Made by a program: the position numbers and the translations under genes. 64,000 nt of DNA. Source: an uncultured Pseudoteredinibacter sp. Lineage in GTDB: Bacteria; Pseudomonadota; Gammaproteobacteria; Pseudomonadales; Cellvibrionaceae. The number at the start of each line of letters is the position of its first letter. Position 1 is the stretch's first letter. Shown piece after piece: positions 33,328 through 42,787 of this stretch. The stretch is from assembly GCF_947500695.1 (NCBI RefSeq), contig NZ_CANMSS010000002.1, positions 1 to 64,000 of the forward strand, written 5' to 3'. The notes beneath the pieces were generated by a model. The model searched no databases. It was not told the DNA's origin and saw only the letters and a program-made list of their open reading frames with translations.

Positions 33328-34194
33328 ATGAGTTCCCTCCCCCCCAGTTTGCAGCGAGCAGACCTAAATCAGCGATTAGTCGATATCGGCCTCGAAGCCG
33401 GACAAGCAATTTTGGAAATTTACTACCAACAGGGCGAAATAGAGATAAATCACAAGGGCGACAATTCCCCAGTTACTCAGGCCGATCTAGCGGCTCACGA
33501 AGTAATTTGCACAGCTTTGGCGGGTTTTAGCCCCGAAATACCGGTTTTATCGGAAGAATCTTCCATGCCGAGCTTTACCGAACGACAATCTTGGGAATAT
33601 TACTGGCTGATTGACCCTTTGGACGGCACCAAGGAATTTATCAACAGAAATGACGAGTTCACCGTTAATATCGCCCTAATTCACGAAAATAAGCCTATTT
33701 TCGGCCTAGTTCACAGCCCAGTTTTAAAACTAAGCTATATCGGCAACCTGCTAGAAGGTCGCAGCGAGGCCATTAAATACAGCAACGATGGCAGCACAAT
33801 TACCGAACAAGAAGCGATAAGCACCCAAGCACAGGCCTTGCAGCAGGACTTAATTGTTGTGGGCAGCCGCCGACACGGAGCGGCTGAAATTGATGCATTG
33901 ATAGACCAATTGGAAAACAGCTTTAGCCAGTGCCATTTAGAATCTATGGGTAGCTCTTTAAAACTGTGCTTGATCGCCGAAGGCAAGGCCCAGCTATACC
34001 CACGCCTAGCACCGACCTGCGAATGGGATACGGCGGCGGCCCACGCTGTAGTTTCAGCGGCTGGCGGTAAGGTGCTCAATCCAGAATTTAGCAATCTGCG
34101 CTACAACCATAAAGAATCCCTGTTGAACCCCAACTTTTATGTGGTTGGGGACCCAAGCTTGGACTGGGCCGAGTTATTAGATCCAAGTTGCTAG
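33328..34194 (+). CDS. cysQ: 3'(2'),5'-bisphosphate nucleotidase (CysQ)
   Basis: 288 residues; hydrolyses PAP from sulfur assimilation, Mg-dependent inositol-phosphatase fold. Signature EEFIDPLDGTKEF-like: IDPLDGTKEFINRNDEFTVNIALI (near 96-120) and the second signature WDTAAAHAVVSAAGG (about 234-248). Full length. ATG 33328 preceded by AAGGAAGG (33319-33326). A 14-bp tandem repeat (TAGATCCAAGT twice) spans its stop codon. Divergent from yrfG, as often seen around nudE/cysQ. Confidence 0.94.
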   Translation: MSSLPPSLQRADLNQRLVDIGLEAGQAILEIYYQQGEIEINHKGDNSPVTQADLAAHEVICTALAGFSPEIPVLSEESSMPSFTERQSWEYYWLIDPLDGTKEFINRNDEFTVNIALIHENKPIFGLVHSPVLKLSYIGNLLEGRSEAIKYSNDGSTITEQEAISTQAQALQQDLIVVGSRRHGAAEIDALIDQLENSFSQCHLESMGSSLKLCLIAEGKAQLYPRLAPTCEWDTAAAHAVVSAAGGKVLNPEFSNLRYNHKESLLNPNFYVVGDPSLDWAELLDPSC

Positions 34195-34300
34195 ATCCAA
34201 GTAGCTTAAGGCACCTCTGAATAATATCGCCGTAATTGAGCCTCATCGAGGCTCGTCCGTTAATTTACTACAAAACACACAAACCACAGCGAGTAGAAGC

Positions 34301-36187
34301 ATGAAACGCACCCCTATCGCCCTAGCCCTAACAGCCGCTATTGCCCTTAGCGCCTGTGGCAATAAAGAAGAAACCAAAGCCCCAGCAGCTGCTCCAGCTG
34401 CCGCAACAGTAGAACAAGCGGCTGCTGAAGTCGCAGCCCCCAAGGACCTAGGCACCCAGCTGAACGAAGCCACTACGGCATTGTTTAAAGCTCGCCCACA
34501 ATTTGCGACGCAAGTCGGTCTAGATGAAAAGACGGCTGGCGGTGCTTACTTAAGCCGCATGGAAGACTACTCTTTGGAATCTGAAAATGCGCTTCGCTCT
34601 ACCATGGCCGCTGCCGCCAAAGCCATTAGCGCATTGGATGTCGCCAATGAAGGTCTAAACCTAGACAACCAGCGTGTTGGTGCAAACCTTTTAAACTACT
34701 TCGCTGGTGTTGAAGGTTTCGAGCAAGGTTATATTGATACCTGGATGGGCCACACTCCATTTATCGTTAACCAAATCAATGGCCCCTTGATTGATGGCCC
34801 CGCCACATTGCAAAACGCACAACAAATTAAAAGCAAAGAAGATGCTGAACTTTATTTGCAACGCCTAGTAGCCTTTGAAGCCTACATCGACAATATCAAT
34901 CAAAAGCTAATCAGCGATTCTGAAACTGATTGGGTAATGCCAAAAGCTTTGGTTAAAAGTACGCTAAATTTTGTTGATGGCTATAGCGCAATTCCTGCGG
35001 CTGAGCACACCTTGGTGACCAGTCTTAAGAGCAAGCTAGATAAAATTGAAGGCTTTGCCGAAGAAGACAAGCAAGCCCTACTTGCACAAGCCGCCGCCAA
35101 TGTAGAAAAGCACGTTTACCCAGGCTATCGCAAAGTTGCGGAAACTCTGCGCAAATATGAAAGCAAAGCGCGTGATGCCTCTGGTATCTGGGCACAACCA
35201 AATGGCGATAAGTTTTATCTAGCGATGGTGCAGCGTTTAGGCGATACCAGCATGAGCCCAGCCGAAGTACATGAGGTTGGCTTAGCGGAAGTTGCTCGCA
35301 TCACCGCCGAGATGGATGAGATTTTAAAGGCTCAAGGTTATAGCGAAGGTTCTGTTGGTGAGCGTATGAACGGCCTAACCGATGAAGCGCGCTTCCTTTA
35401 TGAAGACTCTGATGCAGGTCGCCAAGAGTTATTAAACGATCTTAACGGCATGATCGAGCACATTAACAAACGCATGCCAGAGCAGTTTGCTACTGAGCCT
35501 CCTTATGATGTAGAAGTTCGCCGCATTCCAGAAGCTGTTGAAGATGGCGAAGCGGGTGGCCGCTATACTGCACCCACATTAGATGGCAGCGTTCCAGGGA
35601 TTTACTGGATCAACTTACGTGATATGAAAGCGGTGCCAAAGTTTGATCTGCGTACCCTAACCTATCATGAAGCCAACCCAGGCCATCACTGGCAAATTGC
35701 TTTGAACCTAGCACAAGACAGCTTGCCGCTATTGCGCCGTGTTGCCGCCTACAATGCCTACTCTGAAGGTTGGGCCTTGTACTCCGAACGTGTAGTTTGG
35801 GAAATGGGAGAATATAAAGATGATCCATTTGGTGACCTAGGCCGCTTAAAAGCTGAAATTTTCCGCGCCGTTCGCTTGGTAGTTGATACCGGCATGCACT
35901 TTAAAAAGTGGAGCCGCGAAGAAGCTATCGAATATATGATGGCCAATACCGGCATGGGCGAAACCGAGACCACCGCAGAAATTGAGCGCTACATGGCATG
36001 GCCAGGTCAGGCTCTTGGTTACAAGCTTGGTATGTTGAAGTTCCTAGAGTTACGTGAGATGGCTCAGGCTGAGCTAGGCGAGAAATTCGACATTAAAGAA
36101 TTTCACGATGTAGCTTTGCTAAGTGGCGCAATGCCAATGCAGGTTGTTGAGATGAAAGTTAAAGATTGGGTAGCTTCTAAAAAGTAA
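34301..36187 (+). CDS. DUF885 family lipoprotein
   Basis: 628 residues. Lipoprotein signal: MKRTPIALALTAAIALSACGNKE with lipobox LSAC (Cys 19), then an Ala/Pro-rich spacer (about 25-45). The body is DUF885 (PF05960): YLSRMEDYSLESENALRSTM, ERMNGLTDEARFLYEDSDAGRQELLNDLNGMIEHI, ending in a zinc-peptidase-like HEANPGHHWQI (His/Glu near 456) and YNAYSEGWALYSER. The PGHH pattern resembles a metallopeptidase site; a peptidase role is inferred. A run of 'MAWPGQALGYKLGMLKFLELRE' near the end is typical. Terminated downstream near the first GGGGTCAG palindrome. Confidence 0.9.
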   Translation: MKRTPIALALTAAIALSACGNKEETKAPAAAPAAATVEQAAAEVAAPKDLGTQLNEATTALFKARPQFATQVGLDEKTAGGAYLSRMEDYSLESENALRSTMAAAAKAISALDVANEGLNLDNQRVGANLLNYFAGVEGFEQGYIDTWMGHTPFIVNQINGPLIDGPATLQNAQQIKSKEDAELYLQRLVAFEAYIDNINQKLISDSETDWVMPKALVKSTLNFVDGYSAIPAAEHTLVTSLKSKLDKIEGFAEEDKQALLAQAAANVEKHVYPGYRKVAETLRKYESKARDASGIWAQPNGDKFYLAMVQRLGDTSMSPAEVHEVGLAEVARITAEMDEILKAQGYSEGSVGERMNGLTDEARFLYEDSDAGRQELLNDLNGMIEHINKRMPEQFATEPPYDVEVRRIPEAVEDGEAGGRYTAPTLDGSVPGIYWINLRDMKAVPKFDLRTLTYHEANPGHHWQIALNLAQDSLPLLRRVAAYNAYSEGWALYSERVVWEMGEYKDDPFGDLGRLKAEIFRAVRLVVDTGMHFKKWSREEAIEYMMANTGMGETETTAEIERYMAWPGQALGYKLGMLKFLELREMAQAELGEKFDIKEFHDVALLSGAMPMQVVEMKVKDWVASKK

Positions 36188-36205
36188 GCGGCTAAAGGTT
36201 AGAAA

Positions 36206-36233
36206 GGGGTCAGAACCCATGGGTTCTGACCCC
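36206..36233. repeat. REP-like palindrome, copy 1 (perfect)
   Basis: GGGGTCAGAACCCATGGGTT followed by CTGACCCC is a perfect 28-base palindrome (arms of 14). It is just beyond the DUF885 stop. Confidence 0.85.
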
Positions 36234-36335
36234 AGGTGCCTGCACGATTTTTAATTAATTTGGTTTACTCTAACGAAACCACCTTGCCTTTCCCTTAAGC
36301 CAGTCGATTTTATTTATTATCTTGGCTCCGATATA

Positions 36336-36363
36336 GGGGTCAGAACCCATGGGTTCTGACCCC
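36336..36363. repeat. REP-like palindrome, copy 2 (perfect)
   Basis: Identical to copy 1 over all 28 bases, 130 bases away. Located at the 3' end of the DUF3137 gene on the minus strand. The 102 bases between the copies hold nothing recognisable. Confidence 0.85.
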
Positions 36364-36377
36364 GGTTAGTATTCGGC

Positions 36378-37442
36378 TTATTTTGGCCAAACTTCGAGCG
36401 CTAGGGATTCAAATTCATTCATCATCTGAATTTCTTGCAGCAGCCCTGTTAACAACTTCTGCTGATCCAAAGGCTCATTGAGAGCGGGAGCCGACAGAAA
36501 GTTTTGCGGGCGGTGGAGTAGAAGCAAAGCATACTGGCCGTAAAAACCAAATTCCGGCGCAGCCACATCGAGCTTATCTATAAAATCAGCCAACTTTTCT
36601 TGGAACGCCGTACTGATTGTACTTTCAAGGTAAGCCTTATCTTCACAATAAAAATCATACTTCTTTGCCAACCTAGGCTCATCTAACTTATAGCTGAAAG
36701 ATTTATCCATAGGTTTTTTCTGAAGTAATGACAGAAGCTTTCCCCAGTTTGCTTGCATAACAATTCGATGAGGAATGCTATTTGGCATAGATAAACGGCT
36801 AATGACACCTTTAAATACCGAGTTTTCTTTTACGCCATTCTTGTCCCGACGATATTCTTTAAACTCACATTCTACCAGTTCGCAATACACATCATCATGC
36901 CAACGATGTAAGTAATCCTCTTGACGAGTTAAGCTATCGACATGATCTGGAATAATTCCGCTCGGCTTCAGCTCAGTAACAGGAATATAGCCATTACGCA
37001 TATATTCATAGTTTGGAAGGCGATCTAAAAGCGCAGGTAAAAACTGCTGATCAAAATACTGCCTAAAGGGTAAGCTTGCAGAAACCATCCAACAGCCACC
37101 CAACACAAATGCGATAAACATCAAGCTTATTGCACCCAAACCAATAAAGGGAAGACTAAGGAAAAGCAAAGGTATCACAATAAGCAATACACGCTTGCGA
37201 AACACATACTGCTTACGGCAGGTCTCGCGCTGAGTTTCGAGTTCCTGCATTTCTTGTTGCGAGGCCTCTAGCAGAGACTGAAGATCTGACTGTGAGATAT
37301 CAAAATGCAAGCTGGGCCTTTTTTTACGGAAAACCCCGTAAACAATGACATCAGCAAGAACATCGATAAAACTATTTAATCGCCAAGCGTGCTCGGCCTT
37401 AGATTTATTATCCTGATAGGGAGACTGCACCACTTCCACCAA
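36378..37442 (-). CDS. DUF3137 membrane protein
   Basis: 354 residues. An N-terminal cytosolic helix pair (SDLQSLLEASQQEMQELETQRETCRKQYVFRKR, coiled) precedes a membrane hairpin at about 85-130 (VLLIVIPLLFLSLPFIGLGAISLMFIAFVLGGCWMVSA). The rest fits DUF3137: FKEYRRDKNGVKENSVFKGVISRLSMPNSIPHRIVMQANWG, then a C-terminal LLLHRPQNFLSAPALNEPLDQQKLLTGLLQEIQMMNEFESLALEVW. Role unknown. Flanked by palindrome copies on both sides. Confidence 0.75.
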   Translation of the reverse strand: MVEVVQSPYQDNKSKAEHAWRLNSFIDVLADVIVYGVFRKKRPSLHFDISQSDLQSLLEASQQEMQELETQRETCRKQYVFRKRVLLIVIPLLFLSLPFIGLGAISLMFIAFVLGGCWMVSASLPFRQYFDQQFLPALLDRLPNYEYMRNGYIPVTELKPSGIIPDHVDSLTRQEDYLHRWHDDVYCELVECEFKEYRRDKNGVKENSVFKGVISRLSMPNSIPHRIVMQANWGKLLSLLQKKPMDKSFSYKLDEPRLAKKYDFYCEDKAYLESTISTAFQEKLADFIDKLDVAAPEFGFYGQYALLLLHRPQNFLSAPALNEPLDQQKLLTGLLQEIQMMNEFESLALEVWPK

Positions 37443-37511
37443 TTCTTAAAAGGCTGCAGACTTTATCAAGTTAGCTATCTAAATCAAGAGTTAGAAAGTG
37501 GAGACTTACTA

Positions 37512-37577
37512 GGGGTCAGATCCCCATATTAAACCAGGAGGGCAAGCCCTCCTGGTTTAATATGGGGATCTGACCCC
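37512..37577. repeat. 66-base near-perfect inverted repeat related to the REP-like palindromes
   Basis: Left arm starts GGGGTCAGATCCCCATATTA and the right arm is its exact complement, ending in TAATATGGGGATCTGACCCC. The two 32-base arms are perfectly complementary around a 2-base AA loop. The outer GGGGTCAGA equals that of the short palindromes, but the inside (AACCAGGAGGGC) differs. Confidence 0.9.
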
Positions 37578-37590
37578 GAGCTAACTGCGT

Positions 37591-38331
37591 TTAAGAGAAG
37601 AACTTAACCAAATCGTCATTGCCACCAATATGCTTGCCACCGATAAACACTTGCGGCACGGTGTCACGACCGGTGATAGCACGCACGGCAACGGTACTGG
37701 CATCTTTACCTAGCACGATTTCTTCATAACTGTAACCACGCTCATTTAATAAAGCCTTAGCCGCTACGCAATGCGGGCATCCTGGCTTGGTGAAGACAGT
37801 GCTGGATTCTGGCAATTGATAATCTGGGGACAAATACTGCAACATAGTATCAGCGTCAGAAACCTTGAACGGGTCGCCTGGCTCTTGTGGCTCGATAAAT
37901 TGTTTTTCTACCACGCCATCTTTAACCAGCATGCTGTAACGCCAAGAGCGATCACCAAAGCCTAACTCTTGCTTGCCAACCAACATACCCATACCTCGAG
38001 TAAAGTCGCCGTTGCCATCTGGAATCACAGTAATATTTTCGGCCTCTTGATCAGCCTTCCAGGCGTTCATTACAAAAGTATCATTGACCGACATGCAGAT
38101 AATGTCGTCCACACCCAACTTATTAAATACCGCCGCCAACTCGTTGTAGCGGGGTAAATGAGTAGATGAACATGTCGGGGTAAAGGCACCCGGCAGGCTA
38201 AACACAATTACTGTTTTACCGGCAAATAGCTCATCGCTGTTGATCTGTTTCCAAGCATCACCTTCTCGCACAGGAAAGGTAACCGATGGAACACGCTGGC
38301 CTTCGTGGCTGTTCAATTGCACTTCACTCAT
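37591..38331 (-). CDS. Peroxiredoxin-glutaredoxin hybrid (PGdx)
   Basis: 246 residues from ATG 38331, chosen because GAGGA is 8 bases upstream; the longer frame to 38430 adds 33 residues with no SD. Residues 8-165 are a Prx5-type peroxiredoxin with peroxidatic Cys 54 in GAFTPTCSSTHLPRYNELAAVF. Residues 178-246 are a glutaredoxin with CPHC (185-188) and TVPQVFIGGKHIGGNDDL, so peroxide reduction is directly coupled to glutathione. This is a known fusion (for example in Haemophilus). A likely OxyR site lies upstream. Confidence 0.93.
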   Translation of the reverse strand: MSEVQLNSHEGQRVPSVTFPVREGDAWKQINSDELFAGKTVIVFSLPGAFTPTCSSTHLPRYNELAAVFNKLGVDDIICMSVNDTFVMNAWKADQEAENITVIPDGNGDFTRGMGMLVGKQELGFGDRSWRYSMLVKDGVVEKQFIEPQEPGDPFKVSDADTMLQYLSPDYQLPESSTVFTKPGCPHCVAAKALLNERGYSYEEIVLGKDASTVAVRAITGRDTVPQVFIGGKHIGGNDDLVKFFS

Positions 38332-38443
38332 AGCTTTATCCTCAAGTTTAAAACGGTTAGCACCCTGTTGATGCCTCTCAGAACGTGAAACTAGTATAGG
38401 ACAACAGACATTGATAGATAAAATTAACAATAAAAATCACATT

Positions 38444-38460
38444 GATAGCTAATCGCTATC
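38444..38460. promoter_or_regulatory. Candidate OxyR-type operator upstream of PGdx gene
   Basis: GATAGCTAATCGCTATC, which fits the OxyR half-site pair ATAG-N7-CTAT exactly. It lies 113 bases upstream of the PGdx start in the divergent region. OxyR often controls PGdx genes (family knowledge). I find only one strong pair; the second expected pair is weak. Confidence 0.45.
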
Positions 38461-38620
38461 AAACGAATATTTAAGCGACAGAGAGCGCAATCAAAAGTCT
38501 CAGCCGTTATTCGTGCCATGCAAGTTATTCCTAAAACATCTATAAAACAGAGACTTATCTCTAAAATAAGCTAAACTACAGTCAGGCCAGATCAACTATT
38601 GTCATTTAAGCGAGACCTAA

Positions 38621-40210
38621 ATGCTGGATCCAATCATCATCATCATTGCGCTCTTCGCAGGCCTGAGCTTCAAGCGAATCGGCTTCCCGCCAATGCTGGG
38701 CTACCTGCTAGCTGGCTTTATGATTCATGGTTTTGGCTTGGATACCGAATCTGGCACAGTTATCGATACTATGGCCAACGCTGGCGTAACACTTTTGCTG
38801 TTCACCATTGGCCTTAAGCTCAATATTAAAGATCTAGCCGCACCCCAAATATGGGCCGTAGCCTCCAGCCATATGCTGATCACTACGGTGAGTTTTGGTG
38901 CGCTGTTTATGATGCTCGCTCCCTGGATCAGCAAGCTAAGCGGCCTCGATAGTACCGCCATTTGGACGGTCGCCTTTGCCTTATCTTTTTCCAGTACAGT
39001 ATTTGCCGTAAAAGTGTTTGAACAACACGGTGAGACCTCATCGATTCACGCTACTGTAGCTATCGGTATTTTAATTATTCAAGATTTGGCCGCGGTATTT
39101 TTTCTAGCCTTAAGCACTGGAAAATCTCCCGATTGGACGGCACTGTTTTTATTCCTCTTAATTCCTGCTCGCCCATTCTTACATCGTCTATTGTCCGGCA
39201 GTGGCCACGGTGAGTTATTGGTTTTATTTGGTATTGGTATCGCCTTCGGCGGCGCAAAACTGTTCGAGCTTTGCAATGTTAAAGGCGATTTGGGCGCTTT
39301 GATATTTGGTGTCTTACTCGCTGGCGGCATTAAATCCAACGAACTATCCAAAGCACTAATGAGCTTTAAAGATATTTTCTTGGTGGGCTTCTTCTTGAGC
39401 ATTGGCTTAAATGGATTGCCGAATATCGAAATGCTGATCTTTGCCGCTGGCCTAGCCATAGTTAGCGTGTTTAAACCACTGCTTTATTACTGGCTCATGA
39501 CCATCACCCACTTGCGAGCTCGTACCTCATTCCTATCGTCCATGGCTTTATTTAATTACAGCGAATTCGGCTTGATCGTCGCCGCTCTGGCCGCAAGCAA
39601 TGGTGTTTTGCCTCAGGAATGGGTAGTAACTCTAGCGATCGCGGTTGCGCTGTCCTTTTTTATCGCAGCACCTATTAACGACAGAGCCCATGCCATATAC
39701 AACCGTCATCGCCATCTTTTTGCGCGCTATGAACTGAAAAAGCGCCTACCCCAAGAGCGTGATCACGACTTAGACCACACCGAGGTTTTGGTACTCGGCA
39801 TGGGGCGTGTGGGCGTTGGCGCCTATCGATATTTACGCCAAGCCTACCCTGGCAAAGTAGTCGGTGTTGAAGAAGCCGATAAAAAATCCCAACGCCAGTT
39901 AAGAGAAGGCTATCGAGTAGTACGTGCCGACGCCAGTGACCAAGACTTTTGGCAGCAAGTAGATTTAAAGAAGATACGCATCATTCTCGTTAGCCTCGCC
40001 AACCACGGCGAGAATGTCGAAGTTGTACAACTTATTAAGCGACTAGGCTATAACGGCCAAATTGCCGTCATCGCCCGCTTCCCTGATGAAATCGGCCAAC
40101 TGAAGCGCATGGGCTGCGTTACCTACAACCTCTACTATGAAGGCGGCCATGGCTTTGCCGAGCACGTCGTTGAAACCCTAGAAATGATTGAAGACGGGCA
40201 AGCAAGATAG
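38621..40210 (+). CDS. Kef/CPA2-type potassium:proton antiporter
   Basis: 529 residues. The first about 370 residues carry around ten membrane helices of the Na+/H+ exchanger domain (LLAGFMIHGFGLDTES, NAGVTLLLFTIGLKLNIKDL, ALSFSSTVFAVKVFEQHG, LGALIFGVLLAGGIKS, FNYSEFGLIVAALAASNGVLP). Residues about 385-510 form a cytosolic TrkA-N/NAD-binding domain: VLVLGMGRVGVGAYRYLRQAYPGKVVGVEEADKKSQRQLREGYRVVRADASDQDF. Typical of KefB/KefC/YbaL-like exporters, gated by NADH or glutathione adducts. It is divergent from PGdx, which suggests a joint oxidative or electrophile stress context (inference). Confidence 0.9.
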   Translation: MLDPIIIIIALFAGLSFKRIGFPPMLGYLLAGFMIHGFGLDTESGTVIDTMANAGVTLLLFTIGLKLNIKDLAAPQIWAVASSHMLITTVSFGALFMMLAPWISKLSGLDSTAIWTVAFALSFSSTVFAVKVFEQHGETSSIHATVAIGILIIQDLAAVFFLALSTGKSPDWTALFLFLLIPARPFLHRLLSGSGHGELLVLFGIGIAFGGAKLFELCNVKGDLGALIFGVLLAGGIKSNELSKALMSFKDIFLVGFFLSIGLNGLPNIEMLIFAAGLAIVSVFKPLLYYWLMTITHLRARTSFLSSMALFNYSEFGLIVAALAASNGVLPQEWVVTLAIAVALSFFIAAPINDRAHAIYNRHRHLFARYELKKRLPQERDHDLDHTEVLVLGMGRVGVGAYRYLRQAYPGKVVGVEEADKKSQRQLREGYRVVRADASDQDFWQQVDLKKIRIILVSLANHGENVEVVQLIKRLGYNGQIAVIARFPDEIGQLKRMGCVTYNLYYEGGHGFAEHVVETLEMIEDGQAR

Positions 40211-40663
40211 CCCCTCTAGTAGCCTCGCCGCAAGGAAATCACTTGCAGCAAGAGTTGCAGCCTACACAAGCGGATTAAGAGTTCGGCTATTGGTCATACA
40301 ACCTCCTTAAATCGGAAGTTGAGTGTAGATGAGGCGTTTTAAAAAAATTCAAAAACAAGCCAGTCACAATACGCACCACATCGTGCAAATTAGTCACCAC
40401 CTCCACCGCCAAGAACAGGCGACTTTCAAAGCCCTGAAATATAGAATCTGACACTCAGAAATAAGCCAAGTCATCAATCTAGACGACCTAGTTGACCTTC
40501 AAACTCGCAACTCAAGCCCCTAATGCGAACCTTCAGCTCGATAATCACGAGCAACAGCTAAGAATACTGAGCCCCCATAACCATTGCTAAATCAGACCCA
40601 CACAAATACAATATTAATACTAATCATTATCATTTAGATGCTCACTTATATTAAGGAAACGTA
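40211..40663. other. Intergenic region upstream of TonB receptor
   Basis: About 450 bases without a gene. Apart from the Fur box and AT-rich promoter stretch at the right end and AAGGAAACG just before ATG 40664, I see nothing I can name. Confidence 0.5.
40616..40634 (+). promoter_or_regulatory. Fur box
   Basis: AATACTAATCATTATCATT, close to the 19-base consensus GATAATGATAATCATTATC in its TAATCATTATC part. 30 bases upstream of the start codon; iron-responsive control is inferred. Confidence 0.7.
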
Positions 40664-42730
40664 ATGAAACATTTTGCACGCCATGCACTGGCTGCTGCCG
40701 TAGCTGTCGCTGCTACTGCACCTAGCTGGGCACAAACAGAGTCAAACAATGAATCTCCAATTGAGGAGGTCTATGTGTATGGCGAGCCAGGCAAGACTGA
40801 CGCGGCCACCAAGCTGAACCTGACCGTTATGGAAACGCCCCAAACAGTCACCTCAATATCGGCGGCTCAAATCAAAGATTTTGGTTTGGATAGTCTAAGA
40901 GATGTACTTAATTACGCCCCAGGTATCACAGTTGAAGAAGTCGAAACAGACCGCACCTACTTCACCGCCCGCGGCTTTGATGTCGTTAACTTCCAGTACG
41001 ACGGTGTTGGTATCCCTTTTATTTCGGGTAATGCCAGCGGCCTGCAAGACACGGCACTTTATGAAAAAGTGGAATTGATTAAGGGCGCAGCTGGTTTAGT
41101 AACTGGTTTGGCCAACCCTTCGGCCACGGTAAATTATGTGCGTAAACGCCCAACAGATGAATTCCAGGGCTCTACCTCATTAAGCGTAAGTCGCTGGAGC
41201 GGTCGCCGTGCTGAAGTCGACGTATCCTCTCCAATCAACGATCGAGTAAGCGGCCGTGTTGTAGCTGCCTACGACCAAGGCGAATCACATTTAGATCGTC
41301 ACGAAGCTAAGAACACTTTGGGCTACGGTATATTACGTTTTGATGTTACCGACAGCAGCCAGTTGCATGTAGGTTACAGCTATAACAACTCAGATTCGGA
41401 TTCTGTACTTTGGGGCGCCCTACCTTTAGTTAACGCTCTTGGTCAGCAAGTGCACTATGACCGCTCTACCAGTACTGCTCCGGATTGGACTTTTTCCGAA
41501 AACACTCAAAAGCAGTTTTTTGTTGAGTACAGCCAAGAGCTTAACGAAAACTGGAGCTTCGACGCTCAATTTGTACAAAACACTAGCGAAACAGAGTCAG
41601 AGCTGTTTTATGTTTTTGGTCAGCCAGACCCAACAACTGGCCTAGGCCTTGCAGGCAGCCCTAGTCGATATCTTCGCGATGAAGATCAAAAAAATGGAGA
41701 GCTATTCTTCACAGGTAATATCGACGCTTTTGGTCAAGAGCATCAAATCGTTATTGGTTATAGTCACTCTGATACGAACATTAAGCAAAAATCTATCAGC
41801 TCCGATGGCGGCATCGTTGTGCTGGGCAGTGATTGGGCAGCAGGTAACACTCCCCGTCCGAATTTCACTGTGCATAACCCTGCTACCCAAGTGGGCGATG
41901 TTGACTTAAAACAGAAAGCTTTCTATGCAGCCGCACGTATCAACGTTATGGATAACCTTTCGCTGCTATTGGGCGCCAGAAACACCGACTTGGAACAGTC
42001 TGGTTTAAGTTATGGCGGCCAATCGAATGCCAACGCCAAAGAAACTGTGCCCTATTACGGTTTGACGTGGAACATTTTGGATGAGTTGGTGTTCTACGCC
42101 AGTTATACCGAAGTGTTTAAGCAGCAAACTTGGCTAAACACAGATCTTCTACCACTTGGTCCTACACTGGGTGAGTCTACAGAGTTTGGTTTCAAAAAAT
42201 CCTTCAACGATGAAAGAGCAACCTTAACCATCGCTCGCTTTAGTTCTGAGCAAAGTAACTTCGGTGTATTCATTGGTCGCAATGCACAAAATGTAGCAAC
42301 ATATCGGGGCGCCACACTCGAGAGTGAAGGTTATGAGATAGAATTCTCTGGTGAGATTGTTGATGGCTTGAATATCGGTGCCGGCTATACGGTAGTAGAT
42401 ATTGAAGAAGAAGGACAAGATGCTCGTCCATTTATTCCTGAAAAGTTATTAAAAGTATCAGCCAGTTATGACATTCCCGCCGTAGAAGGTTTGCGCATTG
42501 GCGCCGTCATCAAACATCAAGATGACACAACAACTCCACTAGGCTTCGTCAAACAAGATGCGTACAGCACTATTGATCTTGCTGCCCACTACAAACTTAA
42601 TCAGGACATTAGCTTTTCGCTTAACGTGACTAACGCTACAGATAAAACATACCTAAGCAGCTTGTACTGGGATCAAGCTTATTACGGCTCGCCTCGTAAT
42701 ATCTCGGCCTCTGTAAACTACAAGTTTTAA
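40664..42730 (+). CDS. TonB-dependent siderophore receptor
   Basis: 688 residues with a signal peptide (ending APSWAQ). A TonB-box-like EEVYVYGEPG follows, then the plug (ETPQTVTSISAAQIKDFGLDSLRDVLNYAPGITVEEVETDRTYFTARGFDVVNFQYDGVGIPF) and the 22-strand barrel ending NVTNATDKTYLSSLYWDQAYYGSPRNISASVNYKF, with terminal Phe. There is no extra N-terminal signalling domain, so no anti-sigma partner is expected. It takes up ferric siderophores across the outer membrane; the ligand is unknown. Followed by a PepSY membrane protein in the same direction. Confidence 0.93.
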   Translation: MKHFARHALAAAVAVAATAPSWAQTESNNESPIEEVYVYGEPGKTDAATKLNLTVMETPQTVTSISAAQIKDFGLDSLRDVLNYAPGITVEEVETDRTYFTARGFDVVNFQYDGVGIPFISGNASGLQDTALYEKVELIKGAAGLVTGLANPSATVNYVRKRPTDEFQGSTSLSVSRWSGRRAEVDVSSPINDRVSGRVVAAYDQGESHLDRHEAKNTLGYGILRFDVTDSSQLHVGYSYNNSDSDSVLWGALPLVNALGQQVHYDRSTSTAPDWTFSENTQKQFFVEYSQELNENWSFDAQFVQNTSETESELFYVFGQPDPTTGLGLAGSPSRYLRDEDQKNGELFFTGNIDAFGQEHQIVIGYSHSDTNIKQKSISSDGGIVVLGSDWAAGNTPRPNFTVHNPATQVGDVDLKQKAFYAAARINVMDNLSLLLGARNTDLEQSGLSYGGQSNANAKETVPYYGLTWNILDELVFYASYTEVFKQQTWLNTDLLPLGPTLGESTEFGFKKSFNDERATLTIARFSSEQSNFGVFIGRNAQNVATYRGATLESEGYEIEFSGEIVDGLNIGAGYTVVDIEEEGQDARPFIPEKLLKVSASYDIPAVEGLRIGAVIKHQDDTTTPLGFVKQDAYSTIDLAAHYKLNQDISFSLNVTNATDKTYLSSLYWDQAYYGSPRNISASVNYKF

Positions 42731-42748
42731 AAACACTACAATAATAAT

Positions 42749-42774
42749 GCGCCCTGATTTATCAGGGCGCTTTC
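42749..42774 (+). terminator. Weak intrinsic terminator / attenuator between TonB receptor and PepSY gene
   Basis: GCGCCCTGATTTATCAGGGCGC forms an 8-9 bp stem, but the tract after it is only TTTCG. It may reduce rather than block read-through to the downstream gene. Confidence 0.6.
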
Positions 42775-42787
42775 GTGAGAAGCCAAG

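Noticed and set aside
34178..34202. Tandem TAGATCCAAGT at the end of cysQ as a mobile-element footprint
   Set aside because: Two 14-base units are more simply explained by local slippage, and nothing else points to insertion.
38332..38430. Longer N-terminus for the PGdx gene
   Set aside because: The 33 extra residues are unlike the family, and GAGGA precedes the internal ATG at 38331.
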